DNA of 64,000 nucleotides. It comes from Paraferrimonas sp. SM1919. GTDB lineage: Bacteria; Pseudomonadota; Gammaproteobacteria; Enterobacterales; Shewanellaceae. Both the position numbers and the translations under genes were made by a program. Location of the stretch: contig NZ_WINH01000019.1 of assembly GCF_010993985.1 (NCBI RefSeq), forward strand, positions 1 to 64,000. Direction: 5' to 3'. The notes beneath the pieces were generated by a model. It worked only from the letters and a program-made list of their open reading frames with translations. It ran no database searches and had not been told where the DNA came from. Shown piece after piece: positions 53,998 through 63,099 of the stretch. The stretch's first letter is position 1. The number at the start of each line of letters is the position of its first letter.

Positions 53998-54606
53998 ATG
54001 TTTTTAAGGATGATTTTGGGGTTGGCACTTACTATCGGTAGCGGCTTTGTTTACTCGCAACAGTCGATAGAGTTATTTAACGGTAAAGACTTATCTAACT
54101 GGGAAATTATCAATGGTGGTCAATTTAGTGTTAAGCAAGGCTTATTAACCGTAAATAAAGGCACGGGTTGGCTCCGCTCACAACATGGCTATAGCGATTT
54201 TATCCTTGATATTAAATTCCGCTTTGTAGAGCCAGGGGCAAATTCGGGCATTTTTGTTCGCACCCAGCGCACCAGTAATAACGATGAAAACGGTTGGCCT
54301 AATAACGGCTACCAAATCCAAACCATGGACGCCCTTGATGGCCGCGCTCCCTTAGCGACCATGATCCCCTATGGTGCACCAGATTTTATTCACCTATCTA
54401 ATCCAGATGCCCTTAAAAAAGCTTATGTGCCCGCAGGGCAATGGCATCAGTATCAAATTATTGCTAAAGGTGAAACCTTACAGGTCAAGCTAAACGGGGA
54501 ACTGGTTACCCTAGCGGCAGACATTAAGCACTCATCAGGGCATATAGGTATTCAGGCTGAGCATGGTATTTTAGAGTTTGCCAGCATTGTTGTTACGCCA
54601 CTATAG
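53998..54606 (+). CDS. DUF1080 secreted protein (3-keto-disaccharide hydrolase family)
   Basis: 202 residues from ATG 53998, with AAGGA seven bases ahead. A signal peptide (MFLRMILGLALTIGSGFVYSQ) is followed by SIELFNGKDLSNWEI, GTGWLRSQHGYSDFILDIKFRF, GANSGIFVRTQ, GYQIQTMD and WHQYQIIAKGETLQVKLNGELV, the DUF1080 jelly-roll pattern. Members cleave or bind carbohydrates, often 3-keto-sugars. It leads an apparent operon with the alkylsulfatase eight bases downstream. Confidence 0.9.
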   Translation: MFLRMILGLALTIGSGFVYSQQSIELFNGKDLSNWEIINGGQFSVKQGLLTVNKGTGWLRSQHGYSDFILDIKFRFVEPGANSGIFVRTQRTSNNDENGWPNNGYQIQTMDALDGRAPLATMIPYGAPDFIHLSNPDALKKAYVPAGQWHQYQIIAKGETLQVKLNGELVTLAADIKHSSGHIGIQAEHGILEFASIVVTPL

Positions 54607-54614
54607 GGGGGATA

Positions 54615-56594
54615 ATGAAGTACCTTATACCAGTCATAGCGGCGGTACTTAGTGCTTGTCAGCCAGTTGTAGAAAATAACAAGCAAGCGAATAACGAAGT
54701 CGATGAACACGGTTTTACTGCACCTACCCAGGCGACCATTAGCTTGCAGCAGCGTTATCGACAGCAGTTAACCGAAGTGCCCCAAGATTGGCAAAATGCC
54801 ACCCAAGGCTTAATTGCCATGGGGGCGGGTAAGGCCGCTGACATTTGGGAGATGCAGCAGTATCAGTTTATTGATGGCCAAGCCCCTAATTCGGTGCACC
54901 CAAGTCTGTGGCGTCAGGCCAAGCTCAATAATCAATTTGGTTTGTTTAAGGTCAGTGACAATATTTATCAAGTAAGAGGATATGATCTTGCCAGCATGAC
55001 GCTGCTGCGTGGGCCACAGGGAGACATTCTCATCGATCCCCTTACCAGCCGCGAAACCGCCCAAGTGGGGTTAGATTTAATCACCAAAGAACTCGGCGAT
55101 TTGAGCCTTAAGGCGGTGATTGTCAGTCACTCCCATGTGGATCATTTTGGTGGCATTGGTGCCATTATTGATAGCACTCGGTCCGAGCTAGAAATTATCG
55201 CGCCAGAGGGCTTTGTTGACGAGGCGGTGAGTGAAAACCTCACCGTTGGGCCTGCCATGTCACGCCGCGCCGAATACATGTATGGCCGCTGGTTGCCTAA
55301 ATCTGCCCGCGGCCATATTGGTTCGGGACTGGGTAAAGAACCAGCCCTTGGTACCATTGAGTTTTATTTGCCCACTCGCATTATTGATAAATCACAAACA
55401 CATCACATTGCAGGCTTAGAGCTGGATTTTCGTTTTGTGCCTGAGGCAGAAGCACCCGCCGAATTGGTGTTTTATATGCCAAAGCAAAAAGCATTATTTG
55501 GCGCAGAAATCCTATCTCACACCATGCATAACCTATACACCCTAAGGGGAGCAAAGGTGCGAGATGCCCTTAAATGGAGTGACTATATTGATGACATGGC
55601 CACAGAATTTAATGATGCTGAAATCTTTTTTTCCAGCCACCACTGGCCAATCTGGTCACAAGCGCAAATCCAATCTTTTCTAACTAAGCAATCTGATACC
55701 TATCGCTATATCCATAACCAAAGTGTGCATTTACTCAATCGTGGCTTTGATGGTGAAGAAATAGCCGAGCAAATCCAGTTACCAGATAGCCTCAATAACA
55801 GTTATCACAACCAAGGCTATTATGGTTCACTGAGTCATAATTCAAAGGCGGTATATCAGGCCTATATGGGCTGGTTTAATGCTAATCCCGCCCAATTGCA
55901 GCCATTACCTAAGATTGAGGCGGCCACACGCTATGTTTCGTTAATGGGTGGGGTGGATGCTATCGTCGACAAAGCCCAGTTAAGTTTTACAAACGTCGAT
56001 ACATTAGCACCAGCAAAGGTATTAAAAGAGTACCGCTGGTTGGCACAGTTGCTCAACCATTGTGTGCTGGCAGAGCCCGAACATAGTGGAGCTAAACAAT
56101 TATTAGCCAAGGTGTATGATCAACTCGGCTATTTAGCCCAATCTGCCCCATGGCGCGATTTCTATTTATCTGGGGCCTATGAGCTTAGACACGGCAATCA
56201 GTCCCAAGGGGTTGACCCTGCGGATATTAAACATCTGTTAAATCATGCCAGTTATGAACAAATCCTTGGTATTTTAACGGTTAACTTTAATGGTCAACAA
56301 TACGCCGATGATAGTCAAAGTATTGGTCTAGTGATTGATGGCATGAGTTATCAATTGAGTATCAATAACGGCGTAATGCGTTATCACAAGGTAGCCAAAC
56401 TGGCTCCTGAGTTGGCCAGCATAACCCTATCCAAGGCCATGTTAATCAAGCTTATTACTAAAGAGGCAGGAGTAAAGCAGCTGTTATTTGCAGATGATTT
56501 AGAGTTTTCGGGATCATCACTGGACTTAATTGCCTTTTTCAGCAAGTTAAGCCCTGCCAATGGTGACTTTAATTTACTACAAGGGAATGAATAA
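54615..56594 (+). CDS. Alkyl/linear primary-alkylsulfatase (metallo-beta-lactamase fold)
   Basis: 659 residues. A lipoprotein signal (AAVLSAC near residue 15) is followed by a metallo-beta-lactamase domain with VIVSHSHVDHFGGIGAI (HxHxDH zinc ligands), FFSSHHWPIWS, then the dimerisation domain (YGSLSHNSKAVYQAYMGWFNANPAQLQPLP) and a C-terminal SCP2-like domain (FNGQQYADDSQSIGLVIDG). This is the SdsA1/YjcS architecture, which frees sulfate from alkyl sulfates. It probably faces the periplasm. The SDR behind it overlaps its stop codon and could act on the released alcohol. Confidence 0.93.
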   Translation: MKYLIPVIAAVLSACQPVVENNKQANNEVDEHGFTAPTQATISLQQRYRQQLTEVPQDWQNATQGLIAMGAGKAADIWEMQQYQFIDGQAPNSVHPSLWRQAKLNNQFGLFKVSDNIYQVRGYDLASMTLLRGPQGDILIDPLTSRETAQVGLDLITKELGDLSLKAVIVSHSHVDHFGGIGAIIDSTRSELEIIAPEGFVDEAVSENLTVGPAMSRRAEYMYGRWLPKSARGHIGSGLGKEPALGTIEFYLPTRIIDKSQTHHIAGLELDFRFVPEAEAPAELVFYMPKQKALFGAEILSHTMHNLYTLRGAKVRDALKWSDYIDDMATEFNDAEIFFSSHHWPIWSQAQIQSFLTKQSDTYRYIHNQSVHLLNRGFDGEEIAEQIQLPDSLNNSYHNQGYYGSLSHNSKAVYQAYMGWFNANPAQLQPLPKIEAATRYVSLMGGVDAIVDKAQLSFTNVDTLAPAKVLKEYRWLAQLLNHCVLAEPEHSGAKQLLAKVYDQLGYLAQSAPWRDFYLSGAYELRHGNQSQGVDPADIKHLLNHASYEQILGILTVNFNGQQYADDSQSIGLVIDGMSYQLSINNGVMRYHKVAKLAPELASITLSKAMLIKLITKEAGVKQLLFADDLEFSGSSLDLIAFFSKLSPANGDFNLLQGNE

Positions 56595-57409
56595 TGAGTG
56601 AGTACCGCAATCAGAAAAGGGCTTTTATTACTGGCGCAGGCAGTGGTTTAGGCAGAGAACTGGCAAAATGCTACGCTAATTTTGGCTATAAACTGGCCTT
56701 GGTAGACGTTAACGCTGAAGGCCTCGAACAAACGGCGCAAAGCTTACACGGTTGTGAGGTGCTGACTATGATTGCCGATGTTACTCGGCTCTCGGATCTT
56801 GAAAAAGCCAAAGATGAAATCGTTAAACAGTGGGGCGGGGTGGATGTCATTATTAATAATGCCGGTATTGGCGGTACCTTTGGTGGCATAGATAAGGTAA
56901 GCATTAAGGACTGGCAGCAGGTATTAGATATTAATTTATTGGGGGTGGTAAGGGGCTGTAAAGCATTCACGCCAGTGTTTAAAACCCAAGGTGGCGGTCA
57001 TATTATTAATATTGCATCCTCTGCGGGGCAAATGACTCCCCCAAAAATGGCGGCTTATAACGTCGCCAAAGCTGGGGTGATTGCCCTGTCAGAAACCCTA
57101 AGATTTGAGTTGGATAGGGACAATATTGGCGTGACAGTGGTGTGCCCAGCATTTTTTACCACCAATCTCACCAGTTCGATAAAATCGGATTCGGCTGATG
57201 TGGTCAACAGAGTGGATAGGATCATGGCAAAGTCAGAAATCTCAGCAGCCGATATTGCCCAAATGATTTTTGAAGCTCAACAAACTCAAAAGTTTATGCT
57301 TTTACCCCATAAATTTGAGCGTAGACTGTGGCTTTATAAACGATTCATGCCTGAATCATTTGCCAAATCAATGCAAAAGCAGATGAAAAAACTATTTAAA
57401 AGGGGGTAA
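56594..57409 (+). CDS. Short-chain dehydrogenase/reductase
   Basis: 271 residues. TGAGSGLGRELAKCYA (cofactor loop), VDVIINNAGIGGTFGG, IINIASSAGQMTPPK (catalytic Ser) and YNVAKAGVIALSETL (YxxxK) are all intact, and GVTVVCPAFFTTNL follows. It starts at the last base of the alkylsulfatase stop (TAATG), so the pair is coupled, and it could oxidise the alcohol released by the sulfatase. The Lys/Arg-rich tail (KRFMPESFAKSMQKQMKKLFKRG) suggests membrane association. Confidence 0.92.
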   Translation: MSEYRNQKRAFITGAGSGLGRELAKCYANFGYKLALVDVNAEGLEQTAQSLHGCEVLTMIADVTRLSDLEKAKDEIVKQWGGVDVIINNAGIGGTFGGIDKVSIKDWQQVLDINLLGVVRGCKAFTPVFKTQGGGHIINIASSAGQMTPPKMAAYNVAKAGVIALSETLRFELDRDNIGVTVVCPAFFTTNLTSSIKSDSADVVNRVDRIMAKSEISAADIAQMIFEAQQTQKFMLLPHKFERRLWLYKRFMPESFAKSMQKQMKKLFKRG

Positions 57410-57691
57410 CACCATACTTTAGAGTAAATGCTCTACGGTTTGATTTTTTTCAGCTTTAATTTGTCCGGTGTCAACGAAGTCTCGTTGTTAAATTTGTATG
57501 ATGGCTGCTAATTACACTTAAAAAGCACTTTATAATGCTCTAAATTCAGTTATTTTCAGTAACAATCAAAAGTGAGATAAATTACTAGTTTTTCAGATTA
57601 AAGTGAATTAAGTTAATTTATTAATAGAGTGGCCAGCCATTCTAATGACAATAAAATAAACAATAAAAATAAAAAGGTTAAGGAGCAACCC

Positions 57692-59365
57692 ATGAGTAAA
57701 GTTTGGCTTCAACAAAGTTACCCTGCGGGCATTCCCCATGAAATTGATGCTGATAAATACGCCTCAATTAACGAACTATTTAATAAATACTCCAAAGAGT
57801 ATGCTGATAGAACCGCCTACATTAATATGGGGAAACGCATCAGCTTTGCCGAAGTTCACCAGCAGGCCAACGACTTTGCTGCCTACCTTCAACAACACTT
57901 AGGCTTAAAAAAGGGCGATAAAGTGGCGATAATGATGCCAAACCTGCTGCAATACCCGATTGCGTTGTTTGGTGCCCTTCGTGCAGGCATGACCGTGGTA
58001 AACGTCAATCCACTCTATACGGCCAGAGAGTTAGAGCATCAGCTCAAAGACTCTGGCGCTAAAGCCATAGTGATTGTGGCTAACTTTGCCCATACCTTAG
58101 AACAAGTCATAGCCAATACACCGGTTGAGCATGTGGTTGTTACTCAACTTGGAGACCGCCTTGGTGGCTTAAAGGGGATGTTAGTCAATGCTGTGGTTAA
58201 GCATGTGAAAAAAATGGTGCCAGCCTTTAAATTGCCTAACGCGATAGTTTTTAATAAAGCATTAAAAATTGGCGCGGCTAACACCTTTGAACCAGTGGCT
58301 GTGGCGGGGGAAGACTTAGCGTTTTTACAGTACACCGGAGGCACGACCGGCCCATCTAAGGGGGCAATGCTAAGCCATCGCAATATGGTGGCCAACCTCG
58401 AGCAAGCGAAAGCCTTTATTAAGCCGACTCTAGATGGCAGCCCAGAGTTAATTGTAACAGCGTTGCCGCTGTACCATATTTTTGCCTTAACAGCGAATTG
58501 CTTAACCTATTACACCCTAGGCGCTTCTAACCTGTTGATCACCAACCCGCGGGATATGCCAAATTTTGTGAAAGAACTTGGTCAGTATCCGTTTACCGCA
58601 TTAACGGGGGTAAATACTTTATTTCAAGGCTTACTAAACACCCCAGGGTTTAGTGACTTAGATTTATCTAAGCTTAAGCTCACTTTAGGTGGTGGTACTG
58701 CCGTGCAAAAGCCTGTAGCAGAACATTGGAAGCAAGTGACTGGTTGTACCATGTTAGAAGGTTATGGCCTGACCGAGTGTTCACCTGTGGTATCGATGAC
58801 GCCATTTAACCAAGCTGAGTTTAGTGGCACTATTGGTATCCCTATGCCATCTACAGATGTTCAAATTCGTGATGACGAGGGCAATGAGCTAGCAATCGGT
58901 GAACGCGGTGAATTGTGGGTAAAAGGGCCACAGGTTATGCAAGGTTATTACAACCGTGAAGATGCCACTGCAGAAACCATTAAGGATGGTTGGTTAGCCA
59001 CGGGGGATGTCGCCATTATGGATGAAAAAGGCTATTTCACTATTGTGGATCGTAAAAAAGACATGATTTTGGTTTCGGGCTTTAATGTATACCCGTTTGA
59101 AATTGAAGAGGTGATTGCTACTCACCCGAGCGTGCTTGAAGCTGCTGCTGTTGGCATTAAGGATGATAAAACCGGCGAAGCAGTAAAAGCCTTTGTGGCC
59201 TTTAAACCTGGCCAAAGTGCTTCAGTGGAAGATCTTATTGAGCACTGCCGTGAAAATCTGACCAATTATAAAGTCCCCAAAGATATTGCGATTTTGGATG
59301 AGTTGCCTAAAACTAACGTTGGTAAAATCCTGCGCAAGGATTTAAGGGAAGTTGAGCCCGCGTAA
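57692..59365 (+). CDS. fadD: Long-chain fatty acid-CoA ligase
   Basis: 557 residues from ATG 57692 with AAGGAG nearby; the frame is open upstream to 57629, but that stretch is Asn/Lys-rich and not FadD-like. AMP-binding motifs: [18 protein letters not shown] (P-loop), [27 protein letters not shown] and the C-terminal [41 protein letters not shown] with the catalytic Lys near [13 protein letters not shown]. It activates fatty acids for beta-oxidation or lipid synthesis. A 282-base gap separates it from the SDR. Confidence 0.96.
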   Translation: MSKVWLQQSYPAGIPHEIDADKYASINELFNKYSKEYADRTAYINMGKRISFAEVHQQANDFAAYLQQHLGLKKGDKVAIMMPNLLQYPIALFGALRAGMTVVNVNPLYTARELEHQLKDSGAKAIVIVANFAHTLEQVIANTPVEHVVVTQLGDRLGGLKGMLVNAVVKHVKKMVPAFKLPNAIVFNKALKIGAANTFEPVAVAGEDLAFLQYTGGTTGPSKGAMLSHRNMVANLEQAKAFIKPTLDGSPELIVTALPLYHIFALTANCLTYYTLGASNLLITNPRDMPNFVKELGQYPFTALTGVNTLFQGLLNTPGFSDLDLSKLKLTLGGGTAVQKPVAEHWKQVTGCTMLEGYGLTECSPVVSMTPFNQAEFSGTIGIPMPSTDVQIRDDEGNELAIGERGELWVKGPQVMQGYYNREDATAETIKDGWLATGDVAIMDEKGYFTIVDRKKDMILVSGFNVYPFEIEEVIATHPSVLEAAAVGIKDDKTGEAVKAFVAFKPGQSASVEDLIEHCRENLTNYKVPKDIAILDELPKTNVGKILRKDLREVEPA

Positions 59366-59390
59366 ATAGGCATGAGTCAGCAGTCCAAAA

Positions 59391-59421
59391 ACCAGTGACG
59401 GTAACGTCACTGGTTTTTTTA
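59391..59421 (+). terminator. Rho-independent terminator of fadD
   Basis: ACCAGTGACG (59391-59400) pairs with CGTCACTGGT (59405-59414) over a GTAA loop, followed by a T-run. Confidence 0.94.
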
Positions 59422-59430
59422 TATTGAAAT

Positions 59431-59682
59431 TTATTGGGGAGCCCTAAGTTTAGGCTTGATGTGTAAAAAACCAAATAATAAAACTTGCATAAAGTCGGTG
59501 ATAGAATGATGGCCATTTTGCTGAAGCTTTCGATAAAAAAGCACAAACTCAAGGGCATGAATAATGGCTAGGGTGATCCCAATGGGCAGTAAGTGTTGTT
59601 GTAAAGGCGTAAATAAATTAATGAAAAATGCCAACCAGAACAGGCCGACACTGAACTTGATCAATTTCCAAAAATATTTCAT
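59431..59682 (-). CDS. DUF1145 family small membrane protein
   Basis: 83 residues from ATG 59682 (GGAAG ahead); the longer frame reaching 59793 lies inside the upstream gene. MKYFWKLIKFSVGLFWLAFFINLFTPLQQHLLPIGITLAII contains two hydrophobic helices, a third-like segment follows (FMQVLLFGFLHIKP). This matches DUF1145 (YhhL-like) proteins of unknown function. Its ATG overlaps the stop of the tandem DsbA-like gene by four bases. Confidence 0.85.
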   Translation of the reverse strand: MKYFWKLIKFSVGLFWLAFFINLFTPLQQHLLPIGITLAIIHALEFVLFYRKLQQNGHHSITDFMQVLLFGFLHIKPKLRAPQ

Positions 59683-60980
59683 TGGGCTTCCTTTTTGCTT
59701 ATTGAAGAATCGATAATTTGTTGTTCTATTCGGTACAGTTGGTCTTGGCCGAATAAGGTTTGACCTTGGTAGTTGATGCAGGGCACCCCCCATTGGTCGT
59801 GCTGGTATAGTTGCTCTAAATTGTCCTGAGCCCAGTTACGCCAGTCTTGATTATTTAGGATACGGGTTGCTTGATGCCAATCTAGACCCGCTCTTTTAAC
59901 GATTATTTTTAAATGATTGTCTTTAGCGCAATCTAGGCCCTGGGACCAAGCGCCAGTGGCAGCACTCAGTAATAATTCGATGCCAAGATCATGGCTTTGA
60001 GCCCACTGGTACAGTGCGTATACTCGTTCAATACCGACACCAAGTGGATCAGCGACTTTACCAAACTCAATGCCCTGCCGCAGGGCTTCTCTTTGAGTAT
60101 CTAAGGCAATATAAAATTTCTTATTTTTGGGGACCTGCATTCTGCGCATTACCATAGGTAATACAGGCTTAACAATGAGTTCAATACCATAATGTTGGGC
60201 CAGTTTATTGGCTTGTAAAAGCATTAGGTAAGAGTAGGGGCTGCGTAACGACCAAAATAAGGTTATGGATTCACCAGCGGCTATATTAGCCTCGGCAAAT
60301 TGCAGCTGTTTATGGTTGTATCGAACTGGACTTTGTTTTTTTAAAATAATCCGATTAAGTCGATGCTCTAAATGACATAATCGATTTATGCTCCAAAACC
60401 AGTCACCTTGATAAAAGATATTACCCGTTAAATAATGCCCAAGCTGCTTTTGGTGGTGTTGATTATGGAGTAGATGATGTGAGTAGCACTCATAATTTCG
60501 TTTTACTGCTGGACTGATGTGGCGGTTTAATGCTGCCGCGTCAGCCAACCAAAAGCTGTCAAATAACGCCGATATTTGTGCAAAACTGTCACTTTTTAAC
60601 TCATAGTGAAGCAACTGAGCAGTGGCCTGTTGGATTTGCAGCTTGCTGTGTGTCGGCGGGTGTTGTGGAAAATCGATTTGATAATGCTTAGCCAAGGCCT
60701 GAGCATCTTTAAAAGCATTACTGTCCCATAACTTTGGGGCTGGATACATATCTTGTTGTTTATCCAAGACCGTTCTTATATCCAGAGTGACCCCGTAGTG
60801 TTCGACAAAATAAGGAAGTTGTTTTAGCAGCAAGTAACTGTGAGGACAATTAACAGCGATAAATACTTGCAGAGTATGGGGCTGCTTTGCCTTTTTACGG
60901 CGTTTTTCTTGCAGATCTTCTCTTATTTTCTGCAGTTTAGGGCTTAATAATAGTTGGCTAATCAGTGGTTTTAGCGCCAT
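59679..60980 (-). CDS. Tandem DsbA/HCCA-isomerase-like protein
   Basis: 433 residues formed by two thioredoxin-fold (DsbA/kappa-GST/2-hydroxychromene-2-carboxylate isomerase) domains. The first begins VFIAVNCPHSYLLLKQLPYFVEHYG near residue 39; the second begins ITLFWSLRSPYSYLMLLQANKLAQHYG near residue 239 and ends with WGVPCINYQGQTLFGQDQL. The usual CxxC is replaced by CPHS and RSPY, so a glutathione-dependent isomerase or transferase is more likely than an oxidase. The duplication is unusual for a family of about 200 residues. It follows a GST gene by 41 bases. Confidence 0.85.
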   Translation of the reverse strand: MALKPLISQLLLSPKLQKIREDLQEKRRKKAKQPHTLQVFIAVNCPHSYLLLKQLPYFVEHYGVTLDIRTVLDKQQDMYPAPKLWDSNAFKDAQALAKHYQIDFPQHPPTHSKLQIQQATAQLLHYELKSDSFAQISALFDSFWLADAAALNRHISPAVKRNYECYSHHLLHNQHHQKQLGHYLTGNIFYQGDWFWSINRLCHLEHRLNRIILKKQSPVRYNHKQLQFAEANIAAGESITLFWSLRSPYSYLMLLQANKLAQHYGIELIVKPVLPMVMRRMQVPKNKKFYIALDTQREALRQGIEFGKVADPLGVGIERVYALYQWAQSHDLGIELLLSAATGAWSQGLDCAKDNHLKIIVKRAGLDWHQATRILNNQDWRNWAQDNLEQLYQHDQWGVPCINYQGQTLFGQDQLYRIEQQIIDSSISKKEAQ

Positions 60981-61021
60981 AGTTGACCTCTTTAATAGCC
61001 TAAACTGCAGACTTTTAGTAA

Positions 61022-62158
61022 TTATTGTTTACTTTTTCTTCGTTCTGGGTGCGGGCCCGCAAGTTTGGTTTGTAACTTATGCCTTTTTAATGGCGGACCA
61101 AGGTGGCTGTGCAATAAGCTTGGGTAGCCAAGTTCGATTAACCAAGAATGGATTTTTTGTCTTTCTTCCAATGGTTGTTGGAATACTCTGGCAAAACATT
61201 GTTGCACCATCCATAGGCTGTAAGGCAGGGCGCGTCTTTGGTAGGGCATCTCTGCCATTGGGAAACGGACAGTTCCTACCGTTCTGGGTAACACTTTGCC
61301 AATTTTGACGCCTTTGCTTTTGACATAATGATTGGTCTGATCGGCAATGGCTTGAACCATCGGCATAAATTCATTCATCAAACGAGCGATAATCGGCAGT
61401 AAAGTCGTTGGGATCTGATCATTATCTAAGTACTGGCCTTGCGGATTAGCACCTTCAGTCACTCGGTTTATCCAAGCTTTCAAATATGGTCGGGAAGGTA
61501 TCAGTTCTTGTTTTGGGTAAGGATCCCGAGCTAAGTGCGGCCCTAAGGGACCAAGTAACGCAAAATCGGCAATGCAAGGACGAGAACCAAGCAAATATTT
61601 ATGTTCTTTGAAATGGTTATCCAACTCGTCGAGGGCTTGTTTGCTCCATGATTCAAGAATAGGGATCTGCTCTGGAACCACGCCAACTACTGGTAAGTAA
61701 TTTTTTAAGGTATTGGCAATTTTATTTACTAGAATATTTTTTATGTTTCTAGGAAACCAAGGGAGCAAAGAATCGCCAGCTTCCCGGTAGAAAGCATCAT
61801 GATTTTGTGAAAATGACCAGCGATAATGCATCGCAATGGGTATCCACCATTCATCTGCCCAAGCTTCTAAAAGTTCGGCAACGAATTTTTGTTTCGGTGA
61901 AGATGGGTATATGGGATTTTTAGGATAACGACGCTCAAGATAGATGCCTAGCTCGGTGGTGTCTTGTAACCAAACTCCAACATCATTTTTAATGATAGGC
62001 ATTACTTTTATGCCGGTCTTTTTGGGTAATGAATAAAAGAAATCCCATGCATTAATGTCTTTTTCTTTGTATGGAATTTCTTTGAATTTCAATAATGCTC
62101 TTGCTTTAGCGGAAAAATATGATAGTTTCCAAGCATAAAGTGTATATGGCTTAGCCAT
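61022..62158 (-). CDS. Glutathione S-transferase family protein with long C-terminal extension
   Basis: 378 residues against the usual 200-230. The thioredoxin-like N-domain is YTLYAWKLSYFSAKARALLKFKEIPYKEKDINAWDF with VMPIIKNDVGVWLQDTTELGIYLERRYP, and the helical C-domain includes LGSRPCIADFALLGPLGPHLARDP. About 130 residues beyond Asn-rich NRVTEGANPQGQ are additional, with a basic tail. The catalytic residue in the first helix is Ser/Tyr-type (KLSYFS). It is in the same minus-strand unit as the tandem DsbA-like protein and an SDR, suggesting glutathione-dependent detoxification. Confidence 0.88.
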   Translation of the reverse strand: MAKPYTLYAWKLSYFSAKARALLKFKEIPYKEKDINAWDFFYSLPKKTGIKVMPIIKNDVGVWLQDTTELGIYLERRYPKNPIYPSSPKQKFVAELLEAWADEWWIPIAMHYRWSFSQNHDAFYREAGDSLLPWFPRNIKNILVNKIANTLKNYLPVVGVVPEQIPILESWSKQALDELDNHFKEHKYLLGSRPCIADFALLGPLGPHLARDPYPKQELIPSRPYLKAWINRVTEGANPQGQYLDNDQIPTTLLPIIARLMNEFMPMVQAIADQTNHYVKSKGVKIGKVLPRTVGTVRFPMAEMPYQRRALPYSLWMVQQCFARVFQQPLEERQKIHSWLIELGYPSLLHSHLGPPLKRHKLQTKLAGPHPERRKSKQ

Positions 62159-62263
62159 AAATTCTTCCTTAAATAATCGTTATATAGAATCCGTCAATAA
62201 TAAAACGACCAACTGTCCTGAAGCTGAATAGTGTTAACTAAATGCTATCCGAAAGTAAAATAA

Positions 62264-63091
62264 TTATTTCGAAAATTTTCGAGAGATTAATTTATAAAGC
62301 CAATATGGGTTAATTCTTTTGAGCCAATAGGCAAAATTTACTTGTTGCCCAACCACCACGACACTTTTGTTTTGTTGGATGGCTGTCAGCGTCTTGCTGG
62401 CAACTAATGTTGCTGGTAAGCCTTGTTTAATAAACATTTTTTGGATGCTGTTTGTTACTTTGGGGTTATCCATAGAGCCAAAAAGTTTTACTTTAGCTGC
62501 AATAGGGGTTTTTACAAAATCTGGACAAATCACCGAAACACCAATGTTAAAATAATCCAGCTCAGTACGCAGACATTCGCTTATGGCAATTAAAGCGGCC
62601 TTGGTGGAACTGTATGCAGACATCCCCATAAAGGGCAGCAAACCGGCAGCGCTGGCAATATTAACGATGTGCCTTGGTTGATTATCAATCTTATACTGTT
62701 GTTTCATGGCGCTGAGTTGAGGTTGCAGATTTGCTACCAGTGCGGTTATGTTTAAATGATACAAGCGCTGCCATTCATCCAAAGGTATTTCATCAAATAA
62801 GCCGGCACTGACGATACCAGCGTTGTTAATGATTAAGTCAGCACAAGGCTTGTGCTGATTAATGGCATCCTTAAGCCGTTTGGGGGAGTCAGGACTCGTC
62901 AGATCGACACTTAATGTCGTCACTTGGGTTTTATTGCTGAGCCGTCGGTAAGCTTCAGCAAGTTTATCTGGGTTACGTGCCACTAATAATAAGTGCCAAT
63001 TGTGTTGAGCTAAGGTGTCGGCAATAGCGAGCCCTATACCACTTGAGCCACCGGTGATCACAGCCAACTTGTTGGTACCATCAATCCTCAT
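62264..63091 (-). CDS. Short-chain dehydrogenase/reductase
   Basis: 275 residues. AVITGGSSGIGLAIADTL (cofactor loop), DLIINNAGIVSAGLFDE, HIVNIASAAGLLPFMG (catalytic Ser) and YSSTKAALIAISECL (YxxxK) are intact. It ends with a basic, aromatic tail (FAYWLKRINPYWLYKLISRKFSK) that may touch the membrane. It starts eight bases after the metallo-beta-lactamase-fold gene and is 105 bases from the GST gene. Layout and tail resemble the SDR at 56594-57409. Confidence 0.92.
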   Translation of the reverse strand: MRIDGTNKLAVITGGSSGIGLAIADTLAQHNWHLLLVARNPDKLAEAYRRLSNKTQVTTLSVDLTSPDSPKRLKDAINQHKPCADLIINNAGIVSAGLFDEIPLDEWQRLYHLNITALVANLQPQLSAMKQQYKIDNQPRHIVNIASAAGLLPFMGMSAYSSTKAALIAISECLRTELDYFNIGVSVICPDFVKTPIAAKVKLFGSMDNPKVTNSIQKMFIKQGLPATLVASKTLTAIQQNKSVVVVGQQVNFAYWLKRINPYWLYKLISRKFSK

Positions 63092-63099
63092 CGCCGTTC

